A DNA stretch of 10,849 nucleotides, taken from contig JABUQX010022083.1 in the NCBI GenBank assembly GCA_015478945.1, forward strand, positions 10,001 through 20,849. The letters run 5' to 3'. Below are positions 1 to 8,107 of the stretch, one piece after another. A program made the position numbers and the translations under genes. The stretch comes from Trachelipus rathkii (Eukaryota > Arthropoda > Malacostraca > Isopoda > Trachelipodidae). Numbering within the stretch: the first letter of the stretch is position 1; every line of letters starts with the position of its first letter. The notes beneath the pieces are model-generated. The model saw only the letters and a program-made list of their open reading frames with translations. It ran no database searches and was not told where the DNA came from.

Positions 1-121
1 AGTATTATTATAATATATATATATATATATATATTAATATATATATAATTATATTATATATATATATATAATATATATATTATATATATATTTATTATAG
101 TATATATATATTTATATAGTT
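1..121. repeat. AT-dinucleotide-rich repeat block
   Basis: This stretch is almost only alternating A and T, with scattered doublets (aatt, tatt) that break the register. It is an imperfect (TA)n microsatellite that runs off the left edge of the window, so its true length is unknown. No coding potential is visible. Confidence 0.9.
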
Positions 122-1034
122 GATATTTTTATTAGTGCTGTGAGGTTGTTTCGTGTGATCGGTCTTCCCTGTGTTATTTTAATCGTGTAGCAACACAGCT
201 TAACTGGTCATCACATTTTAAATTTTATTGTTCCCTATTGTTGGTTTTAGTGTTCTTGCTTCTTAATCATTTCTTTTTACGTATTATCATATTTATGATA
301 ATTAATAAATGAGTGATATTGCTCCAAAATTTTACCTTTCTTGAAACTTTAAGCTAAGCTTGGTTTTATTTTTTTTTTTTACTTTTGTGTCCCATTTTAG
401 TTAATGTTTTATATATGAATAGGCGATTTTTGGTTTATTTTACCTTTTTTATTATATAGTTTTTTAAATATAAATTTTTTACGGGTTTTAATGCAGGTTT
501 TTCCCTTACGTTGGGGATTTTTAATTTAAGCTTTTGTTTTTAGTCATTTGTTAAGTTATTTGGTTTGTCTGCTGTGTGCCAGATGTTAATTGTTTTAGTT
601 TAAGTTGTAGTTGTGGCTTTAACCTCTTATATCTTTCAAATTCTGTAAATAGGTTTTAGCGTTTTATAATTTCCTATTTTAAATTAGGTTTTAGCGTACA
701 AACAATTTTATCTTGAATTTTCACATTGTTTTTTTTTTTTTTTTTGACTTTTGTTTTTGTCTGTTGTTTTTGTCTGTTGTTTTGTTTTTTGCTGTGGTGT
801 GTGTGCGTGCCAGGATGGCAAAGTTTGTCACATGCTGGACTGTTCTATCGACTTTAAATCACATCCGCGGCTTAAACTAACTTTGCCTTGTGATATATAT
901 TAATCTAACTCCAACTTCTTGTTATCTTTTTATGGAAGACTCAGGCATGGCTAAGAATTGCAGTTCTCTACTCATTTAACGTATCAACTACAACTTATTT
1001 ATAATTTCGGTTGAAGGGTGGAGTATGTCTATTA
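122..1034. other. T-rich spacer, no gene recognised
   Basis: The stretch is T-rich with several homopolymer T runs, for example around 368-380 and 729-745, and a repeated ttttgtctgttg phrase near 755-780. All frames are broken by frequent stops. The 3' part, from about 840, has somewhat higher GC and could be the decayed 5' region (5' UTR or ORF1) of the LINE that follows. I found no motif that proves it, and the 5' boundary of LINE A is therefore uncertain. Confidence 0.5.
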
Positions 1035-1039
1035 AACAT

Positions 1040-1500
1040 AACACCTCCTATAACACGCTGCTCGAGAATCTAGAATCCCCTAACTTCGATGTTCTATAGC
1101 TTAGAATCTTTCTTCTTCATACAATAAATCTTGGTGCTTCTGCTACTGTTCTCAACAGAACAGATTTTCACCTCGCTTTTTTGAATATTTACTATCTTCT
1201 CACGAGACTGGTTATTATCTTCTCTATCCAAAATACTGAGGTCTTATTTAATGGGATTTATTATCACAACACTGAATGGTTGGCGTCCTCTCCAATACTG
1301 ATATAGGTGGGGAGGAGGCCGAATCATCAGCATTCTCAACGATCTGGAGCAACTAATTAAGAACCCACACCATTCCGTGATGTCCAAAATTCGGAAGACA
1401 CTTGACTATGTTTCCCATAGTCTCTCTTTAATAACCATTTCGTCCCCCTATACGGTGAAAGTGTGACACATCATATCTTCTTTAATTTTAATCTTCTCTC
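1040..1500 (+). pseudogene. LINE A endonuclease (APE-type) domain, decayed
   Basis: In LINEs this domain nicks the target DNA to prime reverse transcription. The first part reads as LLENLESPNFDVL near 1060-1095, the position of the strand before the catalytic ETWL/ESFL block. At 1268-1291 one frame gives NTEWLASS, which corresponds to the GDFN-H-EWL block; the GDFN part itself is mutated (LFNGIYYH). A frame change at about 1290 continues with NTDIGGEEAESSAF and then NDLEQLIKNP near 1338-1368, typical of the segment before the SPTR/NPTRIP motif. LDYVSHS near 1400 matches the usual LDL block, and the SDH block expected around 1460 is no longer readable. Frames change at least three times. The identity of the family is convincing from the order of blocks, but catalytic residues are mostly lost. 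Confidence 0.7.
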
Positions 1501-2119
1501 CCAGTCATCCTGCACATGGGTAGCAACGCGTTTTTGTCTGGCATTCTGATTCGGGCGATTGGGTGGCTTTTGCGTTGCTTACTACGCTAATTATAATTGG
1601 AATTGACTGCTTTGTCTGGTGACCTCGATTCTTGCGATTGCTTTGCTCTGCAAAGGGGCTTCATTCTTCTTTTGAACGGAGTATTCACATCATAATCCTG
1701 TTCGATCGTGCTTGTATTCTCGCCATTCAGGCTAGAGACAGTGCGTATAGGGAGTGGAAAATTTCTCGTTCTTTAATTTTCTTGCTTTAATTTTATTCTT
1801 GCTAGAAATCGTTGCATGGGATACCTCGACGAGCAAAGCTGGCTTTCATAAAACGAAAGTGCGCTCCTCCTTGGTTCTCCTACTGAAATCTTTCTGGCCT
1901 CTTGCAAAACATTCTAACAACTTCTGTAATCTGTCTTTCCTCCTCTTATTCGCTCTAATGGTTCTGTTTGCTAATTCTCCAACTGAAGGCAATCTTTCGG
2001 ACTCTATTTTCCCTTACTCCTGGAGAATTCTGGCATTTGCCTCATCTACACTCTTTCTCTCAGGTGTCTATTCTTTGCATGTGATTTATCTCCGAGTTTG
2101 GGTTGCATGGGCTTCCTGA
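1501..2119 (+). pseudogene. LINE A linker between endonuclease and RT, decayed
   Basis: The linker follows the endonuclease directly. Near 1731-1772 one frame reads ARDSAYREWKISRS, the conserved A/S-R-D-x-A-Y-R-x-W-K block that precedes the RT in this LINE group. A later frame gives RRAKLAFIKRKCA near 1825-1866. From 1885 the frame reads FWPLAKHSNNFCN and SPTEGNLSDSIF, corresponding to the usual FW-LAK and S-P-T-E-K-A-x-LF blocks just upstream of the RT fingers. The longest open run here (1754-2119, 121 codons) mixes true and shifted segments, so its Leu/Phe-rich, membrane-like appearance is an artefact of frame decay and not a host membrane protein. Confidence 0.7.
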
Positions 2120-2800
2120 AATCTAACGAACGTTAGGAAGGCGGGTGGACCGGATGGCATTCTCCCCGAGTTTTGCATGGGAGTGGCTTCCGTGCTAATC
2201 CGCCCTCGTTTCAAACTATCATCCTGCTATGTTGCATCTAAAATTTCCCTCAGTGTGGAAGCACGCTACAATGTCCAACCTATTGCCGAAGAAAGGAGCA
2301 GCTTTGATCCTTACTACTATACCCTAAGTAGCTCTTATTGTATTCTATTAAGATCTTTGAAACTCTTCTCAATCTCACTTCCTAGATATCTGGAATCTCA
2401 TTCTCTTTTTTTCGATCGCCAGTACGGTTTGGCGATCGAGGTGCTACTGGCTAGGTATACTTTGCTATCTTAGGATTTATGGTTTTTCCCGCTTGGAATT
2501 CGGGGAGACTTGCGTGGTGCTTGACATATCCAAAGCAATTTGACCAGATATAGCATGCGTGATTACTCTCTAAGCTCCCTCCCTTTGGTTTCCTCCTTCT
2601 CTTTGCTTACGTTTGCTAGTTTTCTTTCAATCGCTCAATAATAGGCTGTGTTGATGGGGAGACTCTTCTTCTTGTCTGTCATAGTGGTGTTTCAGGTTCT
2701 GTTTTATTCCTATTTATTCCTACTTTTCCATTATGATTTCTCACTGCACATTCTAACTCTATCCACTCATATGGCGATGACTCGACCATTCATTCCTTCA
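2120..2800 (+). pseudogene. LINE A reverse transcriptase domain, decayed (YGDD box)
   Basis: The domain opens with NVRKAGGPDGILPEF near 2131-2176, the conserved 'K-A-G-P-D-G-I' start of LINE RTs. A neighbouring frame gives LKFPSVWKHATM and LPKKGAA near 2240-2300, then DPYYYTLSSSYC (NYRPIS block) and SHSLFFDRQYGL near 2397-2432 (QYGFR block). Motif A is visible near 2507-2546 as GETCVVLDISKAI followed by a stop where the catalytic second Asp region should continue. Motif B appears as SGVSGSVLF near 2680-2710, where GVPQGSVL is expected. Motif C is HSYGDDST at 2764-2787, with YGDD at 2770-2781. The RT is the polymerase for target-primed reverse transcription. Frames change many times, so this copy cannot be translated. 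Confidence 0.8.
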
Positions 2801-2869
2801 CTCATTTCAATTGTGCTCCCCTTTTTAATTCTAGAATTGCCTTTTGTCTTAATCTTTCGATTCTATTCT

Positions 2870-3560
2870 CGCTGATCTGGATTAGAATTCCGGTGGGGTC
2901 GTCTGAACCTTGTGAAATTCATTTTAAAACTCAACTTTCTACATCTCCTCTCTATAGACACTTCTAAATTTCTATCTCTTTCACGGTTCTCTCGTTTCTC
3001 CTGTTGAACATTAACTCTGGACTTAACATAACAAAAAAAATGTTGTCTTGGGAAACCTCACATCACAGGTTATAATGCGGCCTCCATAGACTGGGGAGTT
3101 GTTTAAGACTGCGAGACTTTTTTTTCCTCTTCACAGTTACTCCATTATACAAGGGCTTCATCCGCCTTTGTATGGTATGGAGTTTTGCTCTCATATCTGG
3201 GGGGGCTCAGGTTTCACCTGGGCTTTTGGATAGGGTGAGTCAAAGGCAAATAATACTTATAATGTCTATCTTGTCTAGTTCACTTGACCTCTATCTTTGC
3301 GGCGCAATGTTGGTGCTTTATCTTTTTCTTAGGTACCCGGTAGCGGCAAGATGCTGAGGACTTTCCACTGCGTGCCCCTTTAAGGACGGCTGTGAAAGGG
3401 GTGCTGTAGTCGCACAATGAGTTTGTGTTGATTAAGCAAACTGAGACTAGTTCGCTGCGGTGCTCCTTCTTTCCTGCACTCTGTTCTGTGGAATTTTCCA
3501 TCTTCTGTGTTTCTACTCAATTAATCTCTCACTTTAAAGCATGGTCTGTGCTCAATTCTG
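2870..3560 (+). pseudogene. LINE A C-terminal region (RT thumb and beyond), decayed
   Basis: After the YGDD box the sequence keeps the expected order of post-RT blocks. GRLNLVKF lies near 2897-2920 (WGRxNLV block). NSGLNI lies near 3012-3030 (the xLNILGL block). FFSSSQLL and YKGFIRLCMVWSF lie near 3117-3190, followed in the same frame by LLDRVSQRQIILI and SSSLDLYLCG, corresponding to the 'LLDRVQSKAIRLI...LTSSLDPL' segment. A different frame then gives HNEFVL and SSLRCSFFPALCS near 3415-3485, the position of the usual 'SFFP-T-LWNSLPS' ending. The 61-codon open run 3172-3357 is a well-preserved piece of this region. There is no RNase H domain, as expected for jockey-superfamily elements. Confidence 0.75.
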
Positions 3561-3648
3561 CGTAATTTTGCGTTTAGTTGAATTTTTGGTTTATTTTAAC
3601 ACCCCTCCTTCGAAATAGGCTTTGCGTGAGCGTGGTGACATAATGTGT

Positions 3649-3911
3649 AAAAAAAAAATATATATATATATATATATATTATATATCATATCATAATTAT
3701 ATATATATATATATATTATAATATATATAGTATTATACTGTATATTTATATATATAGTTATATATTATATTATTATATATATATTATTATATATATATAT
3801 ATATATAACTATATATATATATATATATTTAAATATAATATATTATATATATATATATATAGATATATTATATTATATATATATAATATATATATTATAT
3901 ATTAATATATT

Positions 3912-3950
<39 letters not shown>

Positions 3951-3978
3951 GTATTTATATATATATAATATATATATA
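3649..3978. repeat. A run and imperfect (TA)n block at the 3' end of LINE A
   Basis: An 11-nt A run at 3649-3659 probably is the remnant of the LINE A poly(A) tail. It passes directly into about 320 bp of AT-dinucleotide repeat, broken by short interruptions such as catatcataatt, gtattatactgt and ttctt. The position at the end of the element suggests the microsatellite grew from, or was captured by, the retrotransposon tail. Confidence 0.85.
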
Positions 3979-4450
3979 AGTATGCTTTTTACATTTCGTA
4001 TTGCATCTATTTTTTTTTTTTTTCTGAAAATAGGCATGATTGTTTTTTTGGATACTGAGTCAATGGAACAAGATGTAGGTATTTTGGAAATGAAATATTA
4101 TAAATGAAAAATATCTAATATAGTATGTTTTATATATATAATTATTGGTGGAATTTTTTTCTTTTTGATTAATTAACGTAATTTAATAATCTGACTACCA
4201 TTAGACATAAATTTTTGTCTTTATTTGATTGTTTTAGAAACGTATCCACTTTTGTCATACGGATGATCATTTAGGTATTTATGCCTGTACATGATGTTGT
4301 AAATTCAGAATCCAATTGTAGAGACTTATCTACAGCTTTTGGTATTCTTTGTTTCATCCTGATTGGAAGAAAATAGTAAAATTAAATATATTGTTGGCTG
4401 ACGATAGCCCAAGTATAACAAATATTATAAAGAACATTTTTACCTAAAAG

Positions 4451-4489
4451 AACTAACTAACTAACTAACCTACTAACTAACTAACTAAC
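4451..4489. repeat. (AACT)n tetranucleotide microsatellite
   Basis: About nine units of aact occur, with one interruption near 4469-4473 where the register slips (aacctact). It is a short simple repeat in the AT-rich spacer. Confidence 0.9.
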
Positions 4490-4730
4490 AAATTTTAATT
4501 TATTACGTACCTTAGACCAGGTGCTTTCGACGGGTATCTGTAATGATCTTGCGTTTGTGGATTACAAGTTGATTGAATGATTGACGTTAAGTGTGTTTTA
4601 TTTTCCTATTTAAAATTCTTTTAAGCTTTCATAGTCAGTAATTATAGTTGTGGAAGATTCTACATTATTTATATAATTCTTTAAAAATATTCTCGTTTCT
4701 GTTATTATGAACATCGGGAAAAACACTTAC

Positions 4731-4806
4731 CGGAATCTCTTTCAACGCCTCCAACGACTCAATGCTGTTCGCGTCATTACATAGGTTGTATATCATTTTG
4801 AGAAAA
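4731..4806 (-). CDS. Possible host exon ending at a consensus splice donor
   Basis: On the minus strand an open frame reads through FLKMIYNLCN and NDANSIESLEALKEIP and ends exactly at CCG|GTAAGTG (intron bases at 4730-4724), a textbook 5' splice site in phase 0. The segment is richer in GC than its surroundings, and the peptide has the Leu/Glu spacing of an amphipathic helix. The upstream end is uncertain: the nearest AG (4808-4807) has no pyrimidine tract, so the exon could instead be a first coding exon starting at an ATG with good context (caaaATGA, around 4797). A strong acceptor, ttttcttccaatcAG, lies about 370 nt further along the same strand (AG at 4360-4359). Joined in phase it would add DETKNTKSCR and then a stop. 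I do not recognise the protein. It may be a chance reading frame. Confidence 0.28.
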
Positions 4807-5295
4807 CTGATCAGTCTATTTAACTAACTCTGCTTCCTCCGCCTATTTTTCACTTGTTCACTATTTTATAAAACAAGTCTTCTAAAAAAGTAACGCATTC
4901 GTAACAGCTCTATTTCTCTTCAATTGCTATTGATGGTATGTTAACTTCCAATTCGAGAATAAGATGCATAGTAGCATTAAAAGCTTTGCCTGTATTATAA
5001 TTGTCCTCCTAGAAAAATTTATCGGGGCATGCATAAAGAATTTCCGAGAACTGTACTTAAACTATTTATTAACCTTAAAATTCACAGCTTTATTACATGT
5101 TAAACACAATTTATTATTAAAATTAAACTTTATATTGTAAAAAAGCTAATAAAGCTAGTATATATTACAATTATAATATCTATTAGCTATACATGGTTTT
5201 CAAAAAACAGTGGGTGCATACAGAATGATTATTGTCATTCAATTAGACATGCTGGAAATCATCGAAGGTAAAGAAAAAAGATACGTTGGGGGTAA

Positions 5296-5447
5296 ATTAA
5301 TATAGTATTATAATATATATAATAAATAATATATATATATATATATATATATATTTTATATATAATATATATATATATAATATTATATTATATATATTAT
5401 TATTCATTAATATTTATTATAATATATATAAGTATATATATATATAT
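5296..5447. repeat. Imperfect (TA)n repeat block
   Basis: About 150 bp are almost only A and T with alternating register, broken by short pieces such as attcattaat and a single g near 5432. It is a third AT microsatellite block, about 200 bp upstream of LINE B. Confidence 0.85.
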
Positions 5448-5653
5448 GTTGTTTTTCAGAATAAAGGAATTTGGACTTAATCAGGTGTGTATGTTGATGC
5501 TATTTTTTTGTTGCTTTGAAAAACATAATATCTAATAATAGATTTCAAATGTAAATCGCTTAATTGTATCAGTAATAGGATGGAAAAAAAAGTTTGATTA
5601 TATTGAAGAGCGGTTAAAATGTTAGAAATATCCTAAAATTATAGATCTGATAA

Positions 5654-6216
5654 AGGATTTGTAAGATAGAAACTAGTTTAGTGTCGGGGACTGCTGCAGC
5701 TGATACACCTTTGATAGACTATCCTGATAAGATTAAAAATTTCGAATTGGAGCTAGATATGTTTAAGCAAAGGGACCTAAATAACTGCTTGATCCTGAAC
5801 GGAGACGAGATTGATCATTTGTTGACTGGTACGGAAGATTTAAGCCTTAAGGTGAGAGCTATCTCTGCAATTGGCTTGTTACCTGATATTGATTTGTCAC
5901 AAATCAGGATCAAAAAGGCATATAGGTATGGTGCTCTGAAGAAAAAGCTATGCATCGAATCTTATGATGAATCATTTAGAGAGGAAATGTTTTCGGCCTA
6001 CAAAAAGTTAACTGTAAAACCTTGCTATATTAATGATCGACTCACGCAACTTAGAGGTCAACTCTACTATCAACTTAGCATCTGAAGAAGGATCAACGTA
6101 ATGGTATTGCAAGAGTGTTTACAAGGAATGGTGTAATTTGCTATAAGTTAAAGGATTGCACAACTGTACATAGAGTTTTCAGCCCGGATGACTTACGATC
6201 CTTCATCGAATCTTAA
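5654..6216 (+). pseudogene. LINE B ORF1 (C-terminal part), one frameshift
   Basis: The frame is open from 5654 to 6082 and then meets a stop at 6083-6085. Shifting frame at about 6080-6085 continues with KKDQRNGIARVFTRNGVICY and ends VFSPDDLRSFIES before TAA at 6214-6216, so one indel breaks an otherwise continuous protein of about 185 residues. There is no ATG at the start, only a GTG at 5681, so the N-terminus is missing or lies in other frames. The C-terminal block (YINDRLTQLRGQLYYQL, then TRNGVI, then FSPDDL) follows the pattern of ORF1 proteins of CR1/jockey-type LINEs, whose end resembles the baculovirus FP25K-type domain. ORF1p normally binds the element RNA and assists reverse transcription. 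The earlier part LNNCLILNG fits the usual 'R-x-N-L-I-I-x-G' strand of these proteins. Confidence 0.75.
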
Positions 6217-6330
6217 TTGTTGCCTGGACTAGTTTTAGATCAGTAGTGTATATTATAGCGTATATCGACCCATTGCCATGTTCTAGAGTCACATTGTTCT
6301 TTTTGTGTTTCTCTTAAAAAAATACCTTAA

Positions 6331-6469
<139 letters not shown>

Positions 6470-6583
6470 AGTTTTACTTTTTGCTTCCAACTCCCTAAAT
6501 ATTTTTTTCTGATATTCATTTAATTTTTAATATTAATCTAGAGAATAATTTACAAAGAAAGTAAGAGGCATATTTATATTTAT

Positions 6584-6637
6584 TAGATCCTGACCGGTTT
6601 CGTCCAAACCTCGGACATCTTCAGAGTTTTGATTCTA
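6584..6637 (-). ncRNA. Hammerhead-ribozyme-like motif, possibly from a Penelope-like element
   Basis: Read on the minus strand, the order is: CTGAAGA (6624-6618, matching the CUGANGA core), one T (6617), GTCC (6616-6613), a 7-nt loop, GGAC (6605-6602), GAAA (6601-6598), CCGG (6597-6594), T (6593) and C (6592). GTCC/GGAC makes helix II. A-CC/GG-U makes a two- to three-pair helix III without a proper loop, and C6592 would be the residue 5' of the cleavage site. Helix I can form between AG-GAT-CTA (6591-6584) and TAG-A-ATC-AAAA-CT (6637-6625), with A and AAAA bulges. The extra T between the core and helix II departs from the textbook form. Minimal hammerheads of this kind are known in Penelope-like retroelements. 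No PLE reverse transcriptase or GIY-YIG domain is seen here, so this would be a fragment. Activity is not shown. Confidence 0.62.
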
Positions 6638-6744
6638 CAAGAGAATGAATTATTTAACACTAGATTTTAAAAATTAAAATTACAAATTAGATTTTAGATT
6701 TAGATTTTATTTCATATTATATTTAACTTAAGGGACAATACGTT

Positions 6745-7370
6745 AAACTTATGTTAATGTCTGGTTTTTTAGATGTTTTATGAACTAGAGGTTAAGTTTT
6801 CAATAATAGTACTTATAGAAACATGGCTTGACCGTGTGTGTGATTTTGGATTTAATCTGGAGGGGTATAAGATATATGATATTTATCGTAACAAACATGG
6901 AGGCGGAATAAAGTTTTTTGTCCTGGAGGCTGTTCAGTCTGCTGTGATGGAACAGTATTGTACGGTGAATGAACTATTTGAATGTTTACCACTGAAGGTC
7001 AGTATTAACAATTCTAATTTTGCTGTTATCAATATATAGACCCCCAAGTGGTTCGATAGCTCAGTTTAATCAGATGTTTTTTCAATATATTGACCGGCTG
7101 ACTGTCGAATGCAGGAGGACTGTTGTTATAGGTGACATAAATATAAATCTTTTAAATCCCTTGAACTTGCCTTCTTATGACGTATTTATTGACGAGTTTT
7201 TGTCAAGATCATTTTTATCTTATATTAATGGTCCTACACGATATTCTTTGGAGAACCCGATCACTAAGTATTCGATTCTTGACCAGGTCTGGTGTAATTT
7301 TGAAGTCGGGTGTAAGATATTTGACCATTTGCCTATTGTGGTAAGTCTTAATTTTGCTGTTAGCGGTAGG
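6745..7370 (+). pseudogene. LINE B ORF2 endonuclease (APE-type) domain, frameshifted
   Basis: The domain cuts target DNA to start retrotransposition. The first readable part (6773 on) gives FYELEVKFSIIVLIETWL, with ETWL carrying the catalytic Glu block. It continues with GYKIYDIYRNKHGGGIKFFV, the usual G-Y-x-x-x-R-x-x-x-x-GGG segment. The frame breaks at about 7036: NFAVINI is followed in another frame by YRPPSG. Then come VVIGDININ (GDFN block, near 7126-7152), NGPTRYSLENPI (PTR block), SILDQVWCN (LD block) and FDHLPIVV (SDHLPI block, near 7320-7345). All main catalytic blocks are present, though Ser of SDH is replaced by Phe and the expected N-R-S start upstream of 6773 is interrupted by a stop at 6770-6772. 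Confidence 0.88.
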
Positions 7371-8107
7371 GTGAGTTCTGATTATCTGATTAGACCAGTC
7401 AGTTCACCTAAAATTGAAAATTTTAAGACTGCTCTTATGGGTTATATAAGTAGATATGCTGATCATAATATGTCTGGTACTCAACTTTTTGAAAATTTTT
7501 ACTCTGAATTTTTTGAAATGTATAATCGATCTTTTAAAAAGAAAACCATAGAACTAAGTCATGGATAACTAATGATCTCAGATTTTGTATTAGGAAAAAA
7601 GCTGTCTTGTTCAATAATTACAAACGAGGCTTAATTGCTAGGATTTACTATAGAAATTATTGTAATCTTCTAGGCTATGCTTTAAGAAAGGTTAAACGCT
7701 CTCATCGCTGTCGTGTGTTGAGGTCTGCTGATGGGAACTATAGAAAAGTCTGGACCTTTGTTAATCAAATTAGGGGATGTGGCGGGGGGAATGACACAAT
7801 TCAAGCAATTAGAAAGAATGATGTCATTGTCAATGATGATGATCGGATTGTTGAATTTAATGAATATTTTAAAAATGTACCTCCAAAAATTAAGGAAAAC
7901 CTGCTATAGGGATATTACAGCCCTTTGGATAGTGTGCCTAAATGAGAGAAAATTTTTTTCCAATGAAGTTGATGCCTTAATTAGGAGTCTAAAGAATAAA
8001 ACATGTTCCACTGATGACGTTAATATTTCGGTTTGAAGAGGGTATTTGGGCTCATTTCGACTTTACTTGCTGATATTTTTAATAAATGTGTTCTTGAGGG
8101 TGCTATC
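7371..8107 (+). pseudogene. LINE B ORF2 linker between endonuclease and RT, several frameshifts
   Basis: Three frames are needed to follow this part. The first, up to 7568, reads LIRPVSSPKIENFKTAL and ENFYSEFFEMYNRSFKKK. A shift near 7550 then gives SWITNDLRFCIRKKAVLF, the P-W-x-T-x-x-L-x-x-x-I-x-x-K/R block that precedes the RT in jockey-type LINEs, and continues with YRKVWTFVNQI and VEFNEYFKNV (FN-FF-NV block, to about 7880). A stop at 7907-7909 ends that frame. Another frame supplies FFSNEVDALIRSLKNKTCS, the 'EV-x-x-I-x-x-LKNK' start of the RT region, to a stop at 8034-8036. A further frame then gives [14 protein letters not shown] near 8057-8105. Confidence 0.85.

Larger units (their letters stand above)
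1035..3659 (+). mobile_element. LINE A: heavily decayed jockey-superfamily non-LTR retrotransposon
   Basis: Read across all three forward frames, this region gives the ordered parts of a LINE ORF2: endonuclease (about 1040-1500), linker (1501-2119), reverse transcriptase (2120-2800) and C-terminal region (2870-3560). It ends in an A run (3649-3659). No frame stays open for more than about 120 codons, and dozens of indels and stops separate the recognisable blocks, so the copy is old and non-functional. Key landmarks are NTEWLASS, ARDSAYREWKISRS, AGGPDGILPEF, GETCVVLDISKA, HSYGDDST and YKGFIR. These follow the order and spacing of invertebrate elements usually annotated as 'RNA-directed DNA polymerase from mobile element jockey'. 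No RNase H domain is seen. The 5' limit is only approximate, and ORF1 is not recognised. The clade inside the jockey superfamily cannot be fixed from the sequence alone. Confidence 0.85.
3979..5295. other. AT-rich spacer between the two LINEs
   Basis: This is about 1.3 kb of AT-rich sequence with no long reading frame. It contains a T run (4011-4023), an (AACT)n tract (4451-4489), and one short higher-GC island (about 4729-4800) that on the minus strand looks like an exon, described separately. I saw no tRNA, rRNA or further transposon signature. Most of it is probably intronic or intergenic. Confidence 0.6.

Noticed and set aside
1754..2119. Hydrophobic 121-residue protein that looks membrane-like
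   Set aside because: Pieces of it (FWPLAKH, SPTEGNLSDSIF) match the LINE linker in order with neighbouring blocks, so it is decayed LINE A and not a membrane protein.
2648..2875. Small 75-residue Phe/Leu-rich protein
   Set aside because: It is an out-of-frame reading of the LINE A RT; the true frame across the same bases gives HSYGDDST.
4451..4489. Direct repeats that might suggest a CRISPR array
   Set aside because: These are tetranucleotide units without spacers in a eukaryotic-type sequence. No other regularly spaced repeats exist in the window.
5214..5270. Possible short plus-strand exon between aaaaaacAG and GAAG|GTAAAG
   Set aside because: The acceptor has a poor pyrimidine tract, the segment is only about 55 nt, two frames are equally open, and no recognisable peptide results.
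5681..5683. GTG as start codon of ORF1
   Set aside because: The frame is open upstream to 5654 and eukaryotic LINE ORF1 would start at ATG. The true N-terminus is missing or frameshifted.
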